In this document: one piece after another, positions 7,832 through 17,337 of the stretch | How positions within the stretch are numbered: the stretch's first letter is position 1 | How the letters are laid out: the number at the start of each line of letters is the position of its first letter | NCBI RefSeq assembly: GCF_000975035.1 | Contig: NZ_BBRA01000001.1 | Coordinates: 806,001-870,000, forward strand | Source: Demequina flava | GTDB lineage: Bacteria > Actinomycetota > Actinomycetes > Actinomycetales > Demequinaceae | Reading direction: 5' to 3' | DNA: 64,000 nt | The notes under the pieces: generated by a model | Databases searched by the model: none | Seen by the model: the letters and a program-made list of their open reading frames with translations, nothing else | Told to the model about the DNA's origin: nothing | Made by a program: the position numbers and the translations under genes

Positions 7832-10081
7832 ATGACCACGATCGACCTCGGCGCCGACACCACCACGACCGCCACGCCCACGCCCTCGCCCTCGCCCCTC
7901 ACCGTCGTCAAACGCGACGGGCGAGTTCTCAACTTTCAGGCCGAGCGCATCGGCGCTGCCCTCCGCAAGGCCTTCACCGCAGCCCACGGAGACCTCGGTG
8001 CGGAGCGTGAGGCGAGCATCGGCGCTGTGACGACGCGAGTCGTCGAGGAACTGGCGGGACGCGGCTCCGTGAAAATCTACGAGATCCAGTCCGCAGTCGA
8101 GCACGAGCTTCTTGAGGCCGGCGAGTACGACGCCGCCCGCGCGTATATCGACTACCGCGTGGCTCGCGACTTCGCTCGCGCCAAGGCCACGGACCTCAAC
8201 CACACCATCTCGACGCTCCTGGACAAGGACTCGAGCGTCGTGAACGAGAACGCGAACAAGGATGCCGATGTCTTCAACACGCAGCGCGACCTCACCGCGG
8301 GGCTCGTCGGCAAAGCGATCGGCCTTCGCCTGCTGCCCGAGCACGTCGCAAACGCCCACGCCAAGGGCGACATCCACTTCCACGACCTCGACTATCAGCC
8401 GTACTCGCCCATGACGAACTGCTGCCTCATCGACGTGCCCGAGATGTTCGCGCACGGGTTCCGGATGGGCAACGCGGAGATCGAGCCACCCCGGTCCATT
8501 CAGACCGCTACGGCGCAGATCTCGCAGATCATCGCGAATGTGTCGTCGAGTCAGTACGGCGGGTGCACGGTGGACCGGATCGACGAGGTCCTGGCGCCCT
8601 ACGCGGAGCTCAACCACGACAAGCACATGGCAGAGGCCGCGCAGTGGATCGGGGACCTCGCGCGGCATGAGGACTACGCCCGCGAGCGCACGCGCAAGGA
8701 CATCGAGGACGCGATGCAGTCGCTCGAATACGAGATCAACACGCTCTTCACCTCCAACGGACAGACGCCGTTTACGTCCATCGGGTTCGGACTCGGGACC
8801 GGCTGGTACGAGCGCGAGATCCAGAAGGCGATCCTGCGAATCCGTCTTCGTGGCCTGGGCAAGGAGGGACGCACCGCGATCTTCCCCAAGCTGCTGTTCA
8901 CGCTCCGCCGCGGTGTGAACCTGGAGCCACAGGACCCCAACTACGACGTCAAGCAGTTGGCCGTCCAGTGCGCCACGGAGCGCATGTACCCGGACGTGCT
9001 GAACTACGACAAGATCACCGAGCTCACCGGCTCGTTCAAGGCCCCGATGGGCTGCCGGTCGTTCTTGCAGGGCTGGGAGGATGCGGACGGCAACAGCGTG
9101 GTCAATGGCCGCATGAACCTCGGCGTCGTCACCCTCAACCTGCCGCGCATCGCGATGGAAGCCGCCGGCTCGCTCGAGACCTTCTGGCGCCTCCTCGACG
9201 AGCGCTTGGTGACGGTCCACGATGCGCTGAACTACCGCATCGGCCGATGTAAAGAGGCGGTACCGGCGAACGCCCCCATCCTCTACGTGCACGGCGCCTT
9301 CGGGCAACGGCTCAGCGTCGACGACGATGTGGATGCACTCTTCCGCGACGGGCGCGCGACCATCTCCATGGGGTACATCGGGCTGTATGAGGTCGCAGCG
9401 GCGTTCTACGGCGGGTCGTGGGAGGACAACCCGGAAGCGAAGGATCTGACGCTCGCGGTGCTTGGGCGTCTGGCCGGCGCCGCGGCGCAGTGGAAGGCCG
9501 AGTCCGGCTACCACTTCTCCGTCTACTCCACGCCGTCGGAGTCCCTCACGGACCGGTTCTGCCGACTCGACCGCGAGCGCTTTGGCGCCGTCCCGGACAT
9601 CACGGACAAGGACTATTACACGAACTCGTTCCACTATGACGTGCGCAAGAGCCCAACCCCGTTCGAGAAGCTCGACTTCGAGGCGCCCTATCCCGAGTTC
9701 GCTTCCGGCGGCTTCATCCACTACGTCGAGTACCCCGTGCTGCGCACCAACCCCAAGGGCCTCGAAGCTGTGTGGGACTACGCCTACGACCGCGTCGGAT
9801 ACCTGGGCACCAATACCCCGATCGACCGCTGCTACGCCTGCGGGTACACCGGCGACTTTGACCCCACGGCCCGCGGCTTCGCGTGCCCGGACTGCGGCAA
9901 CGACGACCCCCGCACGTGCGATGTTGTCAAGCGCACGTGCGGGTATCTGGGCAACCCGCAGCAGCGCCCCATGGTGCACGGCCGTCACGAGGAGATCGCC
10001 GCGCGGGTGAAGCACATGCCGGGATCCGTGAGGGCCGATGCTGGGGCTGAGTTGGGTGCCGGCGACCACCCTGGGGAGTAG
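7832..10081 (+). CDS. nrdD: Anaerobic (class III) ribonucleoside-triphosphate reductase
   Basis: 749 residues from ATG 7832, which has GGAGGGG 6 nt upstream. After a Thr/Pro-rich N-terminus (about 1-25), an ATP-cone allosteric domain begins at VVKRDGRVLNFQ. The barrel contains FHDLDYQPYSPMTNCCLIDV. Near the C-terminus are zinc ligands Cys667, Cys670, Cys685 and Cys688, then KRTCGYLG with the predicted glycyl-radical Gly704. It reduces NTPs to dNTPs without oxygen, using the radical installed by NrdG encoded 2 nt downstream. The C-terminal tail carries a copy of the 9-mer (10033), encoding RADAGA. Confidence 0.96.
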   Translation: MTTIDLGADTTTTATPTPSPSPLTVVKRDGRVLNFQAERIGAALRKAFTAAHGDLGAEREASIGAVTTRVVEELAGRGSVKIYEIQSAVEHELLEAGEYDAARAYIDYRVARDFARAKATDLNHTISTLLDKDSSVVNENANKDADVFNTQRDLTAGLVGKAIGLRLLPEHVANAHAKGDIHFHDLDYQPYSPMTNCCLIDVPEMFAHGFRMGNAEIEPPRSIQTATAQISQIIANVSSSQYGGCTVDRIDEVLAPYAELNHDKHMAEAAQWIGDLARHEDYARERTRKDIEDAMQSLEYEINTLFTSNGQTPFTSIGFGLGTGWYEREIQKAILRIRLRGLGKEGRTAIFPKLLFTLRRGVNLEPQDPNYDVKQLAVQCATERMYPDVLNYDKITELTGSFKAPMGCRSFLQGWEDADGNSVVNGRMNLGVVTLNLPRIAMEAAGSLETFWRLLDERLVTVHDALNYRIGRCKEAVPANAPILYVHGAFGQRLSVDDDVDALFRDGRATISMGYIGLYEVAAAFYGGSWEDNPEAKDLTLAVLGRLAGAAAQWKAESGYHFSVYSTPSESLTDRFCRLDRERFGAVPDITDKDYYTNSFHYDVRKSPTPFEKLDFEAPYPEFASGGFIHYVEYPVLRTNPKGLEAVWDYAYDRVGYLGTNTPIDRCYACGYTGDFDPTARGFACPDCGNDDPRTCDVVKRTCGYLGNPQQRPMVHGRHEEIAARVKHMPGSVRADAGAELGAGDHPGE

Positions 10082-10083
10082 GC

Positions 10084-10665
10084 ATGGCGCTTGAGCCGAA
10101 CGTCCGCACGTGGGTCGCCTCCAAGGTGTCCCACTCGTACGTTGCGGACTACAAGCCGTTCAGTTTTGTCGACGGCGAGGGCGTGCGGTGCTCGCTGTAT
10201 GTGGCCGGCTGCCTCTTCAAGTGCGACGGCTGCTACAACGAGGCGGCGTGGTCATTTCGGTACGGGAAGCCCTTCTCGCGCGACCTCGAGGATCGCATCA
10301 TGGCCGACCTCGCCCACCCGTCCGTCCAGGGGCTGTCGCTGCTGGGCGGTGAGCCGTTCCTCAATACTCAAGTGGCGTTGTCCGTGGTGCGGCGCTTGCG
10401 GGATGAGTTTGGTGACTCTCGAGATGTGTGGGCCTGGTCGGGGTACACGTTCGAGCAACTCGCGGTGGACTCGGAGGACAAGCGCGCGTTGCTGGCGGAG
10501 CTCGATGTGCTGGTGGACGGGCGCTACGAGGAATCGCAGCGCGACCTGTCACTCGCGTTCCGGGGCTCCCGCAACCAGCGCGTCCTGGATGCCCGCGCCT
10601 CGGTTGCCACAGGCACCGCTGTTCCCTACTCGCAGACCACTCCGTCGCCGTCGCGGTCCTGGTAG
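10084..10665 (+). CDS. nrdG: Anaerobic ribonucleotide reductase activating protein (radical SAM)
   Basis: 193 residues. Cys43, Cys47 and Cys50 (CLFKCDGC) form the CxxxCxxC site of a [4Fe-4S] cluster, and LSLLGGEPFLN is the SAM-binding GGE motif. It generates the glycyl radical on NrdD. The gene starts 2 nt after the nrdD stop codon with GGGGAG upstream, so the two are co-transcribed. The last 40 nt overlap the 3' end of the convergent nuclease gene. The C-terminal 20 residues (Ser/Thr/Pro rich) look non-conserved. Confidence 0.95.
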   Translation: MALEPNVRTWVASKVSHSYVADYKPFSFVDGEGVRCSLYVAGCLFKCDGCYNEAAWSFRYGKPFSRDLEDRIMADLAHPSVQGLSLLGGEPFLNTQVALSVVRRLRDEFGDSRDVWAWSGYTFEQLAVDSEDKRALLAELDVLVDGRYEESQRDLSLAFRGSRNQRVLDARASVATGTAVPYSQTTPSPSRSW

Positions 10666-11825
10666 TACTCGTACTCGGGGTCTTCTCCCTTAATGTACGG
10701 ACCCTTGCCGGCGGGGAGCTTGTAGCAGGCGCCGTAATCGGGATCGACATCGTTTGAGCCGCCGCTGGACTCGCTCGTCTCGACGGGTTCGGGCTCTGGT
10801 TCCGGCTTGGGCGCGGGTTCCGTGATGTCGACCACGATCGTGTCTCCGGCCGCTGGGAGTTCTTGGTTGGGGCAAGAGTCGAGGACGTCCTCCATGACTC
10901 CTGCTTCCCCCGTCGTGACCCACAGGTCGTATTTGGTCTTCACCGCGATCTGGCGGGCGACGTACTGGCAGCGAAAGTCCGCGTGCGGTGGGAGCCATTC
11001 CTCGGCGTCATCGTCGCCTTTGGAGCGGTTCTCGCCGGCGTCCACGGGCTCGAGGTTGAGGGGGTCGTTGGCGAAAGCCACGCGGGTGCCGTAGTCCCAC
11101 TCGGACGCACCGGTCACCCACGCCGCCGACAGCGCCACGAGGTGATCAACATCAACCTCTGACGCACCGCCACGCTCAAACCAGATCGAGGTGCCGGTGA
11201 AGGGGTCGGCCAGGCGGCCGGACAGCACGGTGCACGAGCCACTCATCTCGCGCTCTTCCAGCCGCAGAATGAGCATGTCGTTGCGGGTGTCGCATCCGTT
11301 GTGATCCACGTCGATCCAGCCGTCGCCGAAGGCTTCACGCTCGTAGTCGCTCGACGCGCTCTCGGGCTTCACGTGGAGAGCCGCCAGCGCCGCCGCGGCC
11401 GTGCCCGACACCGTCGCCGGCTCGGTCGGTGTCGCAGTAGCGCTGGGCGACGGGGACGCGCTCGGGGTGGGCGATGCGCTCGGGGTCGCGAAAGTGTTCG
11501 AAGGCGTGGGCGTGGGCGAGGTGGCCGTGGCGGACGGGCTTGGCTCACTGGTGACTTGCGCCGCGGCATCCAACCCCGCCGGCTCATCTGTGTCATCCGC
11601 AGTGGCAACGGCGATGACCATCAGGAAAATAAAGAAGCCCACCACGGTCAACGGGATCTTCACCAGTAGCGAGGTACCCCGGCGTAGCCACAGCAGAACG
11701 ACGCCAGGTACCACCCAGAAGAACGACGCAACGATGATCGCTGGCCACGACGTCCACCAGCGGCGCTGTGGCGCAGGTGCGTTGACCGGCGCAGTTTCAG
11801 GCATGGCGTTGCCACGGTTCGTCAT
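10626..11825 (-). CDS. Membrane-anchored/extracytoplasmic HNH nuclease with excalibur domain
   Basis: 399 residues. Two N-terminal hydrophobic segments (about 28-48 and 56-76) are followed by a Ser/Thr/Pro-rich linker (about 90-140). The HNH (DUF1524/GmrSD-like) nuclease core lies at about 160-320, with DVDHLVALSAAW (general-base His), a FANDPLNLEPVDAGENRSKGDD block and WLPP. A second low-complexity linker leads to a C-terminal excalibur motif, YQDRDGDGVVCE, a calcium-binding-like DxDxDGxxCE. The topology implies the nuclease lies outside the cytoplasm. Start ATG 11825 has GAGGGAG upstream. Possible roles are nutrient DNA scavenging, biofilm turnover or DNA processing. Confidence 0.82.
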   Translation of the reverse strand: MTNRGNAMPETAPVNAPAPQRRWWTSWPAIIVASFFWVVPGVVLLWLRRGTSLLVKIPLTVVGFFIFLMVIAVATADDTDEPAGLDAAAQVTSEPSPSATATSPTPTPSNTFATPSASPTPSASPSPSATATPTEPATVSGTAAAALAALHVKPESASSDYEREAFGDGWIDVDHNGCDTRNDMLILRLEEREMSGSCTVLSGRLADPFTGTSIWFERGGASEVDVDHLVALSAAWVTGASEWDYGTRVAFANDPLNLEPVDAGENRSKGDDDAEEWLPPHADFRCQYVARQIAVKTKYDLWVTTGEAGVMEDVLDSCPNQELPAAGDTIVVDITEPAPKPEPEPEPVETSESSGGSNDVDPDYGACYKLPAGKGPYIKGEDPEYEYYQDRDGDGVVCE

Positions 11826-12081
11826 GGTGCTCCCTCAGCGTGTGACTGAGAGTGACTGTAGTCGGGGGCCTGGGCGGTATTCACGCCCGTGTGACGAAGG
11901 CCTCATTGGCGACTCCGTGATGTTCCTGACAAGGGATCGCCCGGGCGCTCGGCGCGTCGCACGCGACACCGCGGGGCTCAGGCTTCGACGATGTCGGGAA
12001 CGTCACGAAAGCGAGCGGCCAACAAACATCAAAGACGTCGAGCGACGTCACCGCATGCACGCGAGCTACCCCCGGGAAAGC

Positions 12082-12109
12082 AGAAGGCCCGGCGCGAGCC
12101 GGGCCTTCT
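12082..12109 (-). terminator. Terminator after tRNA-Tyr
   Basis: AGAAGGCCCGGC pairs perfectly over 12 bp with GCCGGGCCTTCT around a GCGA tetraloop, 5 nt past the 3' end of tRNA-Tyr. The region from here to 11826 (about 250 bp) shows no gene or other feature that I can support. Confidence 0.8.
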
Positions 12110-12114
12110 CAGTG

Positions 12115-12196
12115 TGGCAGGTGAGGGATTCGAACCCACGTAGTCAGTGACGGCTGATTTACAGTCAGCTCCCTTTGGCCGCTCGGGCAACCTGCC
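12115..12196 (-). tRNA. tRNA-Tyr (GTA)
   Basis: An 82-nt class II tRNA. The acceptor stem GGCAGGT pairs with ACCTGCC, the anticodon stem-loop CTGACTGTAAATCAG gives anticodon GTA, a long variable arm follows, and the T-loop is TTCGAAT. CCA is not encoded. Confidence 0.95.
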
Positions 12197-12331
12197 ATGC
12201 TCCGGGTCCAACTGCAACCTGGCGCGCATGGAAGGATAGCAAGCAAATGGCCTACAACGCGAACTGGCCTCCCGCACGCTGGGGGACCACCGCATCGGCC
12301 GGACCCACCGACCACAATTCAGGAGGACACC

Positions 12332-12823
12332 ATGGCAGGTGACAGTAGCTTCGACGTCGTTTCCAAGATCGATCGCCAGGAGGTCGACAACGCCGTCAAC
12401 CAGGCGTACAAGGAGATCAACCAGCGCTACGACTTCCGTGGCGTGGGGGCCTCGATTGAACCGTCGGGCGACGCGATCCTTATGAAGGCAAACTCCGAGG
12501 AGCGCGTGAAGGCTGTCCTCGACGTGCTCATCGCGAAGCTCGCCAAGCGCGGCATCTCGATGAAGTCACTCGACTACGGCGACCCCGTCGCATCCGGCAA
12601 GGAGTTTCGCCTGGTCGCCGACCTCAAGGAAGGCATCACCCAGGAGATCGCCAAGAAGCTCGGCAAGCTGATCCGCGAAGAGGGACCCAAGTCCGTGAAG
12701 TCGCAGATTCAGGGAGACGAACTGCGCGTGTCTAGCAAGTCGCGCGACGACCTCCAGAAGACCATCTCGTTGCTCAAGGGCGCGGACGTGGACGTCGACC
12801 TGCAGTTCGTCAACATGCGCTAA
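12332..12823 (+). CDS. yajQ: YajQ-family cyclic-di-GMP/nucleotide-binding protein
   Basis: 163 residues, the usual YajQ (UPF0234) length. It starts [20 protein letters not shown] and carries NQRYDFRG near residue 30 and a C-terminal [21 protein letters not shown], all diagnostic of the family. Start ATG 12332 has a consensus AGGAGG 7 nt upstream. Members bind c-di-GMP in some bacteria and RNA/nucleotides in others; the role in actinobacteria is not settled. It stands alone, facing poxB, with a shared terminator. Confidence 0.93.
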   Translation: MAGDSSFDVVSKIDRQEVDNAVNQAYKEINQRYDFRGVGASIEPSGDAILMKANSEERVKAVLDVLIAKLAKRGISMKSLDYGDPVASGKEFRLVADLKEGITQEIAKKLGKLIREEGPKSVKSQIQGDELRVSSKSRDDLQKTISLLKGADVDVDLQFVNMR

Positions 12824-12834
12824 AGCGGGCTACT

Positions 12835-12863
12835 GGCGGCCGGACATCACTGCGCCGGCCGCC
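12835..12863. terminator. Bidirectional terminator between yajQ and poxB
   Basis: GGCGGCCGG (12835-12843) and CCGGCCGCC (12855-12863) form a perfect 9-bp stem with an 11-nt loop between the two convergent stop codons. A copy of the 9-mer (12867) follows directly. Confidence 0.7.
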
Positions 12864-12878
12864 GTAGCATCGGCCCTA

Positions 12879-14606
12879 TCAACGGCTCTCGAGAGCTTCC
12901 GTGACCTTGGCGACCGCGTAGCCCCACGCCTGCTTGGCCTTGGGATTGGGGGGAACGGCGATCTCGTCGGGGTTGGTGACAACGTCCAGGAGCACGGGCC
13001 CATCCTGGGCGAAGGCCCATTCCAGTGCACCGTTCACATCGTTCGGGTCTTCCACGCGCCGGGTCGCCAGGCCCATGGCCTCGCCCACGGCAGCGAAATC
13101 CGGGTTGTCTAGCCCGGTTCCGAACGACGCGATGCCGCCCTCCTGCTGCTCAAGTTGCACCATGCCCAGCGAGGCGTTGTCGAAGACCACCACGACGATG
13201 GGCAGGCGGTAGGTGACCGCAGTGCGGAGGTCTCCCAAGAGCATCATGAGGCCACCATCGCCGGACATCGACACCACCCGGCGCGAACGATCGAGCGCTT
13301 GGGCGCCGAGTGCCTGCGGGAGCGCGTTGGCCATCGACCCGAGGTTGAAGGAACCAAGCAGCTCGCGGCCCTCGCGCATCTCGATGAAGCGCGCGAGCCA
13401 CGTCGTCGACATACCGGTATCAACGGTGAAGATCGCGTCGTCCGGGGCGTGGCGGTCCACGGCCGCGGCGAGCGCCTCGGGGCGGATCCGATCATCGGGA
13501 TTGTCGAACGTGGAGCGAACCTTTGCGACCAGTCCTGAGTCCTCGTAGTCAGGATCCGCGACCTGGGCCTGCCGTTCCTGCCAGTCGGTATAGGTGGACC
13601 GGCACTTGTCGAGGTGCTTAGAGTCATCGCGGGTGTCGAGCATGGGCAGGAGCGCGGCGAGAACCTCGCCTGCGTCACCCACGACGGGAACGTCCACGCT
13701 CACGCGGCGGCCGATGTGCCGGGCCTCACGGTCAATCTGGATCACGGTGGCGTCATCCGGATAGAAGTCGCGATACGGGAAGTCGGTGCCAACCATGAGC
13801 AACGCGTCGGCCTCGCCGAGGGCCTCGATTGCCCCTGGGTTACCGAGCAAGCCCGCCTGTCCCACCTGGTAATCATTGCCGCCATCAAAGCCGGTCTTGC
13901 CCTTGAGAGTCACGACCATGGGTGCCTGGAGACACTCGGCGGTGGCGACGGTCTCCTTGCGGGAGTGCTCGGCGCCGCGGCCCACGAGCATCGTGACTGT
14001 CTTTGCGCCGTTGAGCGCCTTGGCGGCGGCAGCGAGAGCCTCGGTGTCCGGCTGTGCGGAGGCTGGGGGCGCACTGAGGGCGGGCATTGAAGCATTGCCA
14101 GGTAGATCGAGGTCTCCGACGTCGCCGGGGATCGTGAGCACAGCCACGCCATTGTCGGCGTAGGCGGCGCTGACTGCCTGCACCAGCATCTGTGGGAGCT
14201 GCTCCGGCGAGGTCAGGGTCTGGTTCCACACCGACACGTCCTCGAAAACGCGGCCGTTGTTGACCTCCTGGAAGTAGTCGGTGCCGATCTCCTGCGTCGG
14301 GACTTGTCCGCAGATGGCGAGCACTGGCCCGTGGGACTTCTTTGCGTCATAGAGGCCGTTGATGAGGTGGAGCGACCCGGGTCCCACTGTGCCCATGACG
14401 ACTCCGATACGGCCGGTCAACTGGGCCTGCGCGGAGGCGCCGAACGCTCCGGCTTCCTCGTGCCTGACCCCGACCCACTCCATGCGGTCTTCGGTACGGA
14501 TCGCGTCGGTCAGGGGGTTGAGGGCGTCGCCGACGACGCCCCAGACTTGACCGACTCCGTGGTCGGCCAGTGCTTTGACGATTCCTTGTGCAACGGTCGT
14601 ACTGAT
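12879..14606 (-). CDS. poxB: Pyruvate dehydrogenase (quinone)/pyruvate oxidase-like ThDP enzyme
   Basis: About 575 residues. The N-terminal ThDP domain has the catalytic Glu in RHEEAGAFGASAQAQLTG, and the C-terminal domain has the ThDP/Mg motif GDGGLMMLLGDLRTA...VVVFDNASLG. Best family match is PoxB, which decarboxylates pyruvate to acetate and passes electrons to the membrane quinone pool, here menaquinone. Start choice is unusual: a consensus GGAGG at 14612-14616 is followed 5 nt later by ATC (14606), with no ATG, GTG or TTG at the right spacing. In-frame GTG and TTG codons about 50 nt upstream lack a ribosome-binding site. I use the ATC position with caution. Confidence 0.8.
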   Translation of the reverse strand: MSTTVAQGIVKALADHGVGQVWGVVGDALNPLTDAIRTEDRMEWVGVRHEEAGAFGASAQAQLTGRIGVVMGTVGPGSLHLINGLYDAKKSHGPVLAICGQVPTQEIGTDYFQEVNNGRVFEDVSVWNQTLTSPEQLPQMLVQAVSAAYADNGVAVLTIPGDVGDLDLPGNASMPALSAPPASAQPDTEALAAAAKALNGAKTVTMLVGRGAEHSRKETVATAECLQAPMVVTLKGKTGFDGGNDYQVGQAGLLGNPGAIEALGEADALLMVGTDFPYRDFYPDDATVIQIDREARHIGRRVSVDVPVVGDAGEVLAALLPMLDTRDDSKHLDKCRSTYTDWQERQAQVADPDYEDSGLVAKVRSTFDNPDDRIRPEALAAAVDRHAPDDAIFTVDTGMSTTWLARFIEMREGRELLGSFNLGSMANALPQALGAQALDRSRRVVSMSGDGGLMMLLGDLRTAVTYRLPIVVVVFDNASLGMVQLEQQEGGIASFGTGLDNPDFAAVGEAMGLATRRVEDPNDVNGALEWAFAQDGPVLLDVVTNPDEIAVPPNPKAKQAWGYAVAKVTEALESR

Positions 14607-14718
14607 CGTGACCTCCGGGCTCTTGGTGCCGCACGGTCGGCGGCAATCCGCGTCCACCTTGGTCAACAGGACCGCCCGCGCCAGGTATTCCCGGGCGCCC
14701 CGGCACCCCCGCCTCACA

Positions 14719-14954
14719 ACTAAACAACTAGGCACGTCATGCACTCGGGAAGGCGCGGGTGCGCCGTCATGAGGCACGTCATGCCTACGAGACGGCTCGC
14801 CCCGAGGACTCAGGGTCTCCTGTCGCGAGAGGCCGTCTCAGACGTCAGGTGTGGGGATGGGAGGCGGGTCCCTGCAGCGGCACTTTGTACATCACGTGCC
14901 TCGTGAGGCGCGCTAAGGCGCGACGCGAGTACATAGCGTGCCTAGTTTGCGGGG
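14719..14954. repeat. Large inverted repeat element between htpX and poxB (family 2 repeats)
   Basis: This 419-bp gap (14607-15025) holds no gene I can support. Two copies of a roughly 65-bp repeat face each other, centred at about 14836. The left copy has AGGCACGTCATG at 14730 and again at 14772. The right copy, on the minus strand, has AGGCACGTGATG ending at 14890 and AGGCACGCTATG ending at 14932. In both, the two motifs are exactly 42 bp apart. An inner dyad GAGACGGC (14889 minus 100, i.e. 14789-14796) with GCCGTCTC (14832-14839) lies in the loop. A third, solo copy is at 48355-48408. Confidence 0.7.
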
Positions 14955-15025
14955 TGGGCGGGGTCAGCGGTGCGCCGGTCAGTGCTGTGCGGGTGCGGGA
15001 CGGCAGAGGTGAGTGATTGCAGTCG

Positions 15026-15901
15026 CTAAAAGTACTGGCCGTTCTTGCGGGCCATCTCTTCCAGCCGGCCAATGCGCTCGTCCATAGGCGGGTGGGTTGC
15101 GAAGAGGTTGGCGAGCCCTTCCGGCTTGAAGGGGTTCGCGATCATCATGTGCGAGACGTTCTCGAGGTTGGGGTCAGCGGGCAGTGGCCGCGCGGCGGTC
15201 CCGGACTCCAGTTTCCGCAGCGCGGACGCCAACGCCAGTGGATCTCCAGTCAATGACGCGCCGTCCTCGTCGGCGTCGTACTCCCGGGTGCGTGAGATTG
15301 CCATGCGAATGAGGGTCGCGGCGATTGGCGCAAGGAACAACATTGCGAGCATCGCGAGGGGGCCAAACGGACTGTCGCGGTTGTTGCCGCCACCGCCGAA
15401 GAAGAACAGCATCTGGGCGAGCGCGGTGATCATTCCTGCGAAGGCCGCCGCGACGGAGCCAATCAGGATGTCGCGGTTGTACACGTGCATGAGTTCGTGG
15501 CCCAGAACCCCGCGCAGTTCTCGCTCATCCAGGAGTTGCAGAATGCCGTCGGTGCAGCACACGGCCGCATTCTTGGGGTTGCGCCCGGTTGCGAAGGCAT
15601 TAGGCGCCGCCGTGGGAGAGACGTACAGGCGCGGCATAGGCTGGTTAGCTTCAGCGGAGAGCTCACGGACAATCCGGTACATCACGGGGTGCTCCACCTC
15701 GGTGACGGGACGGGCACGCATAGCGCGGATCGCGAGCTTGTCAGAGTTCCAGTAGCCGTAGAACGTCCCGAAGACGCCAAAGAGGGCGAAGGCCCATAGG
15801 TACTGGCCACCGCCAACAAACGAACCGATGCCCAAGAGCACGATCCACATGAGCACGAACAAGCCCATAGTCTTGACGCCGTTGAAGTACTTCCCTGACA
15901 C
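15026..15901 (-). CDS. htpX: Membrane zinc metalloprotease HtpX (M48 family)
   Basis: 291 residues. Two N-terminal membrane helices (about 12-30 and 34-50) precede the zinc site HELMH (His135, Glu136, His139). Two further helices (about 145-172 and 182-202) are followed by [10 protein letters not shown], holding the third ligand. HtpX degrades misfolded membrane proteins at the cytoplasmic membrane. GTG 15901 is chosen because CGGAGG lies 8 nt upstream. It is probably monocistronic; the next gene on the strand is poxB beyond the inverted repeat element. Confidence 0.93.
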   Translation of the reverse strand: MSGKYFNGVKTMGLFVLMWIVLLGIGSFVGGGQYLWAFALFGVFGTFYGYWNSDKLAIRAMRARPVTEVEHPVMYRIVRELSAEANQPMPRLYVSPTAAPNAFATGRNPKNAAVCCTDGILQLLDERELRGVLGHELMHVYNRDILIGSVAAAFAGMITALAQMLFFFGGGGNNRDSPFGPLAMLAMLFLAPIAATLIRMAISRTREYDADEDGASLTGDPLALASALRKLESGTAARPLPADPNLENVSHMMIANPFKPEGLANLFATHPPMDERIGRLEEMARKNGQYF

Positions 15902-16115
15902 CTGTTTCCTCCGGTCGCACGTTGCTCTTGCTCAACGCGCGGTGCAACGCACGCGTTCCCCGTCATTCTCACTGACGGGAAGGTACCGGCAGCCGCGCGG
16001 CGCACGGCAATGCCACAAGCGGCGATCCGCCTGTCCGGGACGAAAGTCGCGCGCGAACGCATGTTCACCGTGATGGGCTAGACGTAACCTCACACCAACT
16101 GCTCGGGAGCACGTC

Positions 16116-17267
16116 ATGGCACAGCGAATGATCTGGAATCAGACAGCGTACTTTGGAGCGGGGTCCATCTCCGTGATCCCCGAGGAGCTCGCCCGCCGCG
16201 GTTTCACGAAGGCCTTTGTCGTCACCGACCAAGTCCTCGTCGACACTGGCGTAGCCGCGAAAGTCACCACGTTGCTCGATGACGCGAACGTCGACTACGA
16301 GATCTACGCAGACGTTGTGCCGAACCCTCCCATCGAGAACGTCCAAGCCGGCGTGGCTTGCTTCCAAGCCTCGGGTGCCGACGTATTGATCGCGATCGGC
16401 GGAGGCTCCCCTCAGGACACCTGCAAGGCCATCGGCATCATCGTTGCAAACCCAGAGTTCTCCGATGTTCGATCGCTTGAGGGCGTGGCCGACACACGCA
16501 ACCCCTCAATTCCAATCATCGCAGTGCCCACCACCGCCGGAACGGCTTCAGAGACCACTATCAACTACGTCATCACCGACGTCGAGCGCAAGCGCAAGTT
16601 CGTCTGCGTCGACCCCCACGACATCCCCATCCTCGCGGTGGTGGACTCGGAGATGATGTCGACCGCTCCCCGCAGCCTCAAGGTCGCGACCGGGCTCGAC
16701 GCCCTCACTCACGCGATCGAGGGGTACACGACCGCTGGAGCATGGGAGTTGTCTGACCTCTTCCACCTCAAGGCCATCCAAATCATCGCAGGCTCACTCG
16801 CGGCCGCCGCTGACGGCAATCCCGCGGCCGCCGACCGCATGGCGCTCGGTCAGTATGTTGCCGGGATGGGCTACTCGAACGTCGGCCTAGGCCTCGTGCA
16901 TGGCATGGCACACCCGTTGGGAGCTTTCTTTGGGGCGCCTCACGGCGTCGCCAACGGAATCTTGCTCGCCCCGTTGATGGCCTTCAATGCCGCAGAAACC
17001 GGAGAAAAGTACCGTGACATCGCCAGCGCCTTCGGAGTCGAGGACGCTCCCACGATGCCCATCAACGACGCGCGAACGGCAGCCGTCGAGGCTGTGGCCG
17101 CGCTAACCCTGTCGTTGGGCAACCCCACAACGATTACCGAAATCGGCGCATCCGAGTCGGACATCGACGCCCTCGCACAGGCGGCATTTGAGGATGTATG
17201 CACCGGCGGCAATCCCCGCACCGCCACGGTCGAGGACATCGCTGGCCTGTACCGCTCGCTGCTGTAG
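16116..17267 (+). CDS. fucO: Iron-dependent lactaldehyde reductase / 1,2-propanediol oxidoreductase
   Basis: 383 residues, group III iron alcohol dehydrogenase, the same length as E. coli FucO. Iron ligands are Asp195, His199, His262 and His276. The cofactor segment IGGGSPQDTCKAIG and the C-terminal DVCTGGNPRT are FucO-like. It reduces L-lactaldehyde to 1,2-propanediol with NADH, mostly under anaerobic deoxysugar catabolism. No fucose or rhamnose genes are adjacent, so it may serve as a general aldehyde reductase. Start ATG 16116 has GGGAG upstream, and a TAACCT -10 candidate lies at 16084-16089. It converges on fprA. Confidence 0.88.
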   Translation: MAQRMIWNQTAYFGAGSISVIPEELARRGFTKAFVVTDQVLVDTGVAAKVTTLLDDANVDYEIYADVVPNPPIENVQAGVACFQASGADVLIAIGGGSPQDTCKAIGIIVANPEFSDVRSLEGVADTRNPSIPIIAVPTTAGTASETTINYVITDVERKRKFVCVDPHDIPILAVVDSEMMSTAPRSLKVATGLDALTHAIEGYTTAGAWELSDLFHLKAIQIIAGSLAAAADGNPAAADRMALGQYVAGMGYSNVGLGLVHGMAHPLGAFFGAPHGVANGILLAPLMAFNAAETGEKYRDIASAFGVEDAPTMPINDARTAAVEAVAALTLSLGNPTTITEIGASESDIDALAQAAFEDVCTGGNPRTATVEDIAGLYRSLL

Positions 17268-17268
17268 C

Positions 17269-17324
17269 GCAAAAGACGGAGGGCCGATGCCTGGGTCACC
17301 CCGGCGCATCGACCCTCCGTTTGC
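17269..17324. terminator. Bidirectional terminator between fucO and fprA, built on the 9-mer
   Basis: ACGGAGGGCCGATGC (ending 17290) pairs with GCATCGACCCTCCGT (from 17306) with one mismatch, and the stem extends through GCAAA/TTTGC at its base. The left arm contains an exact 9-mer copy (17282); the right arm has a one-base variant. It lies between convergent stop codons. Confidence 0.75.
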
Positions 17325-17337
17325 GTAGTGACTGGCG

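Noticed and set aside
7799-10069. 756-codon open frame antisense to nrdD
   Set aside because: Very long but its product has no recognisable motif, and nrdD on the plus strand has every catalytic residue.
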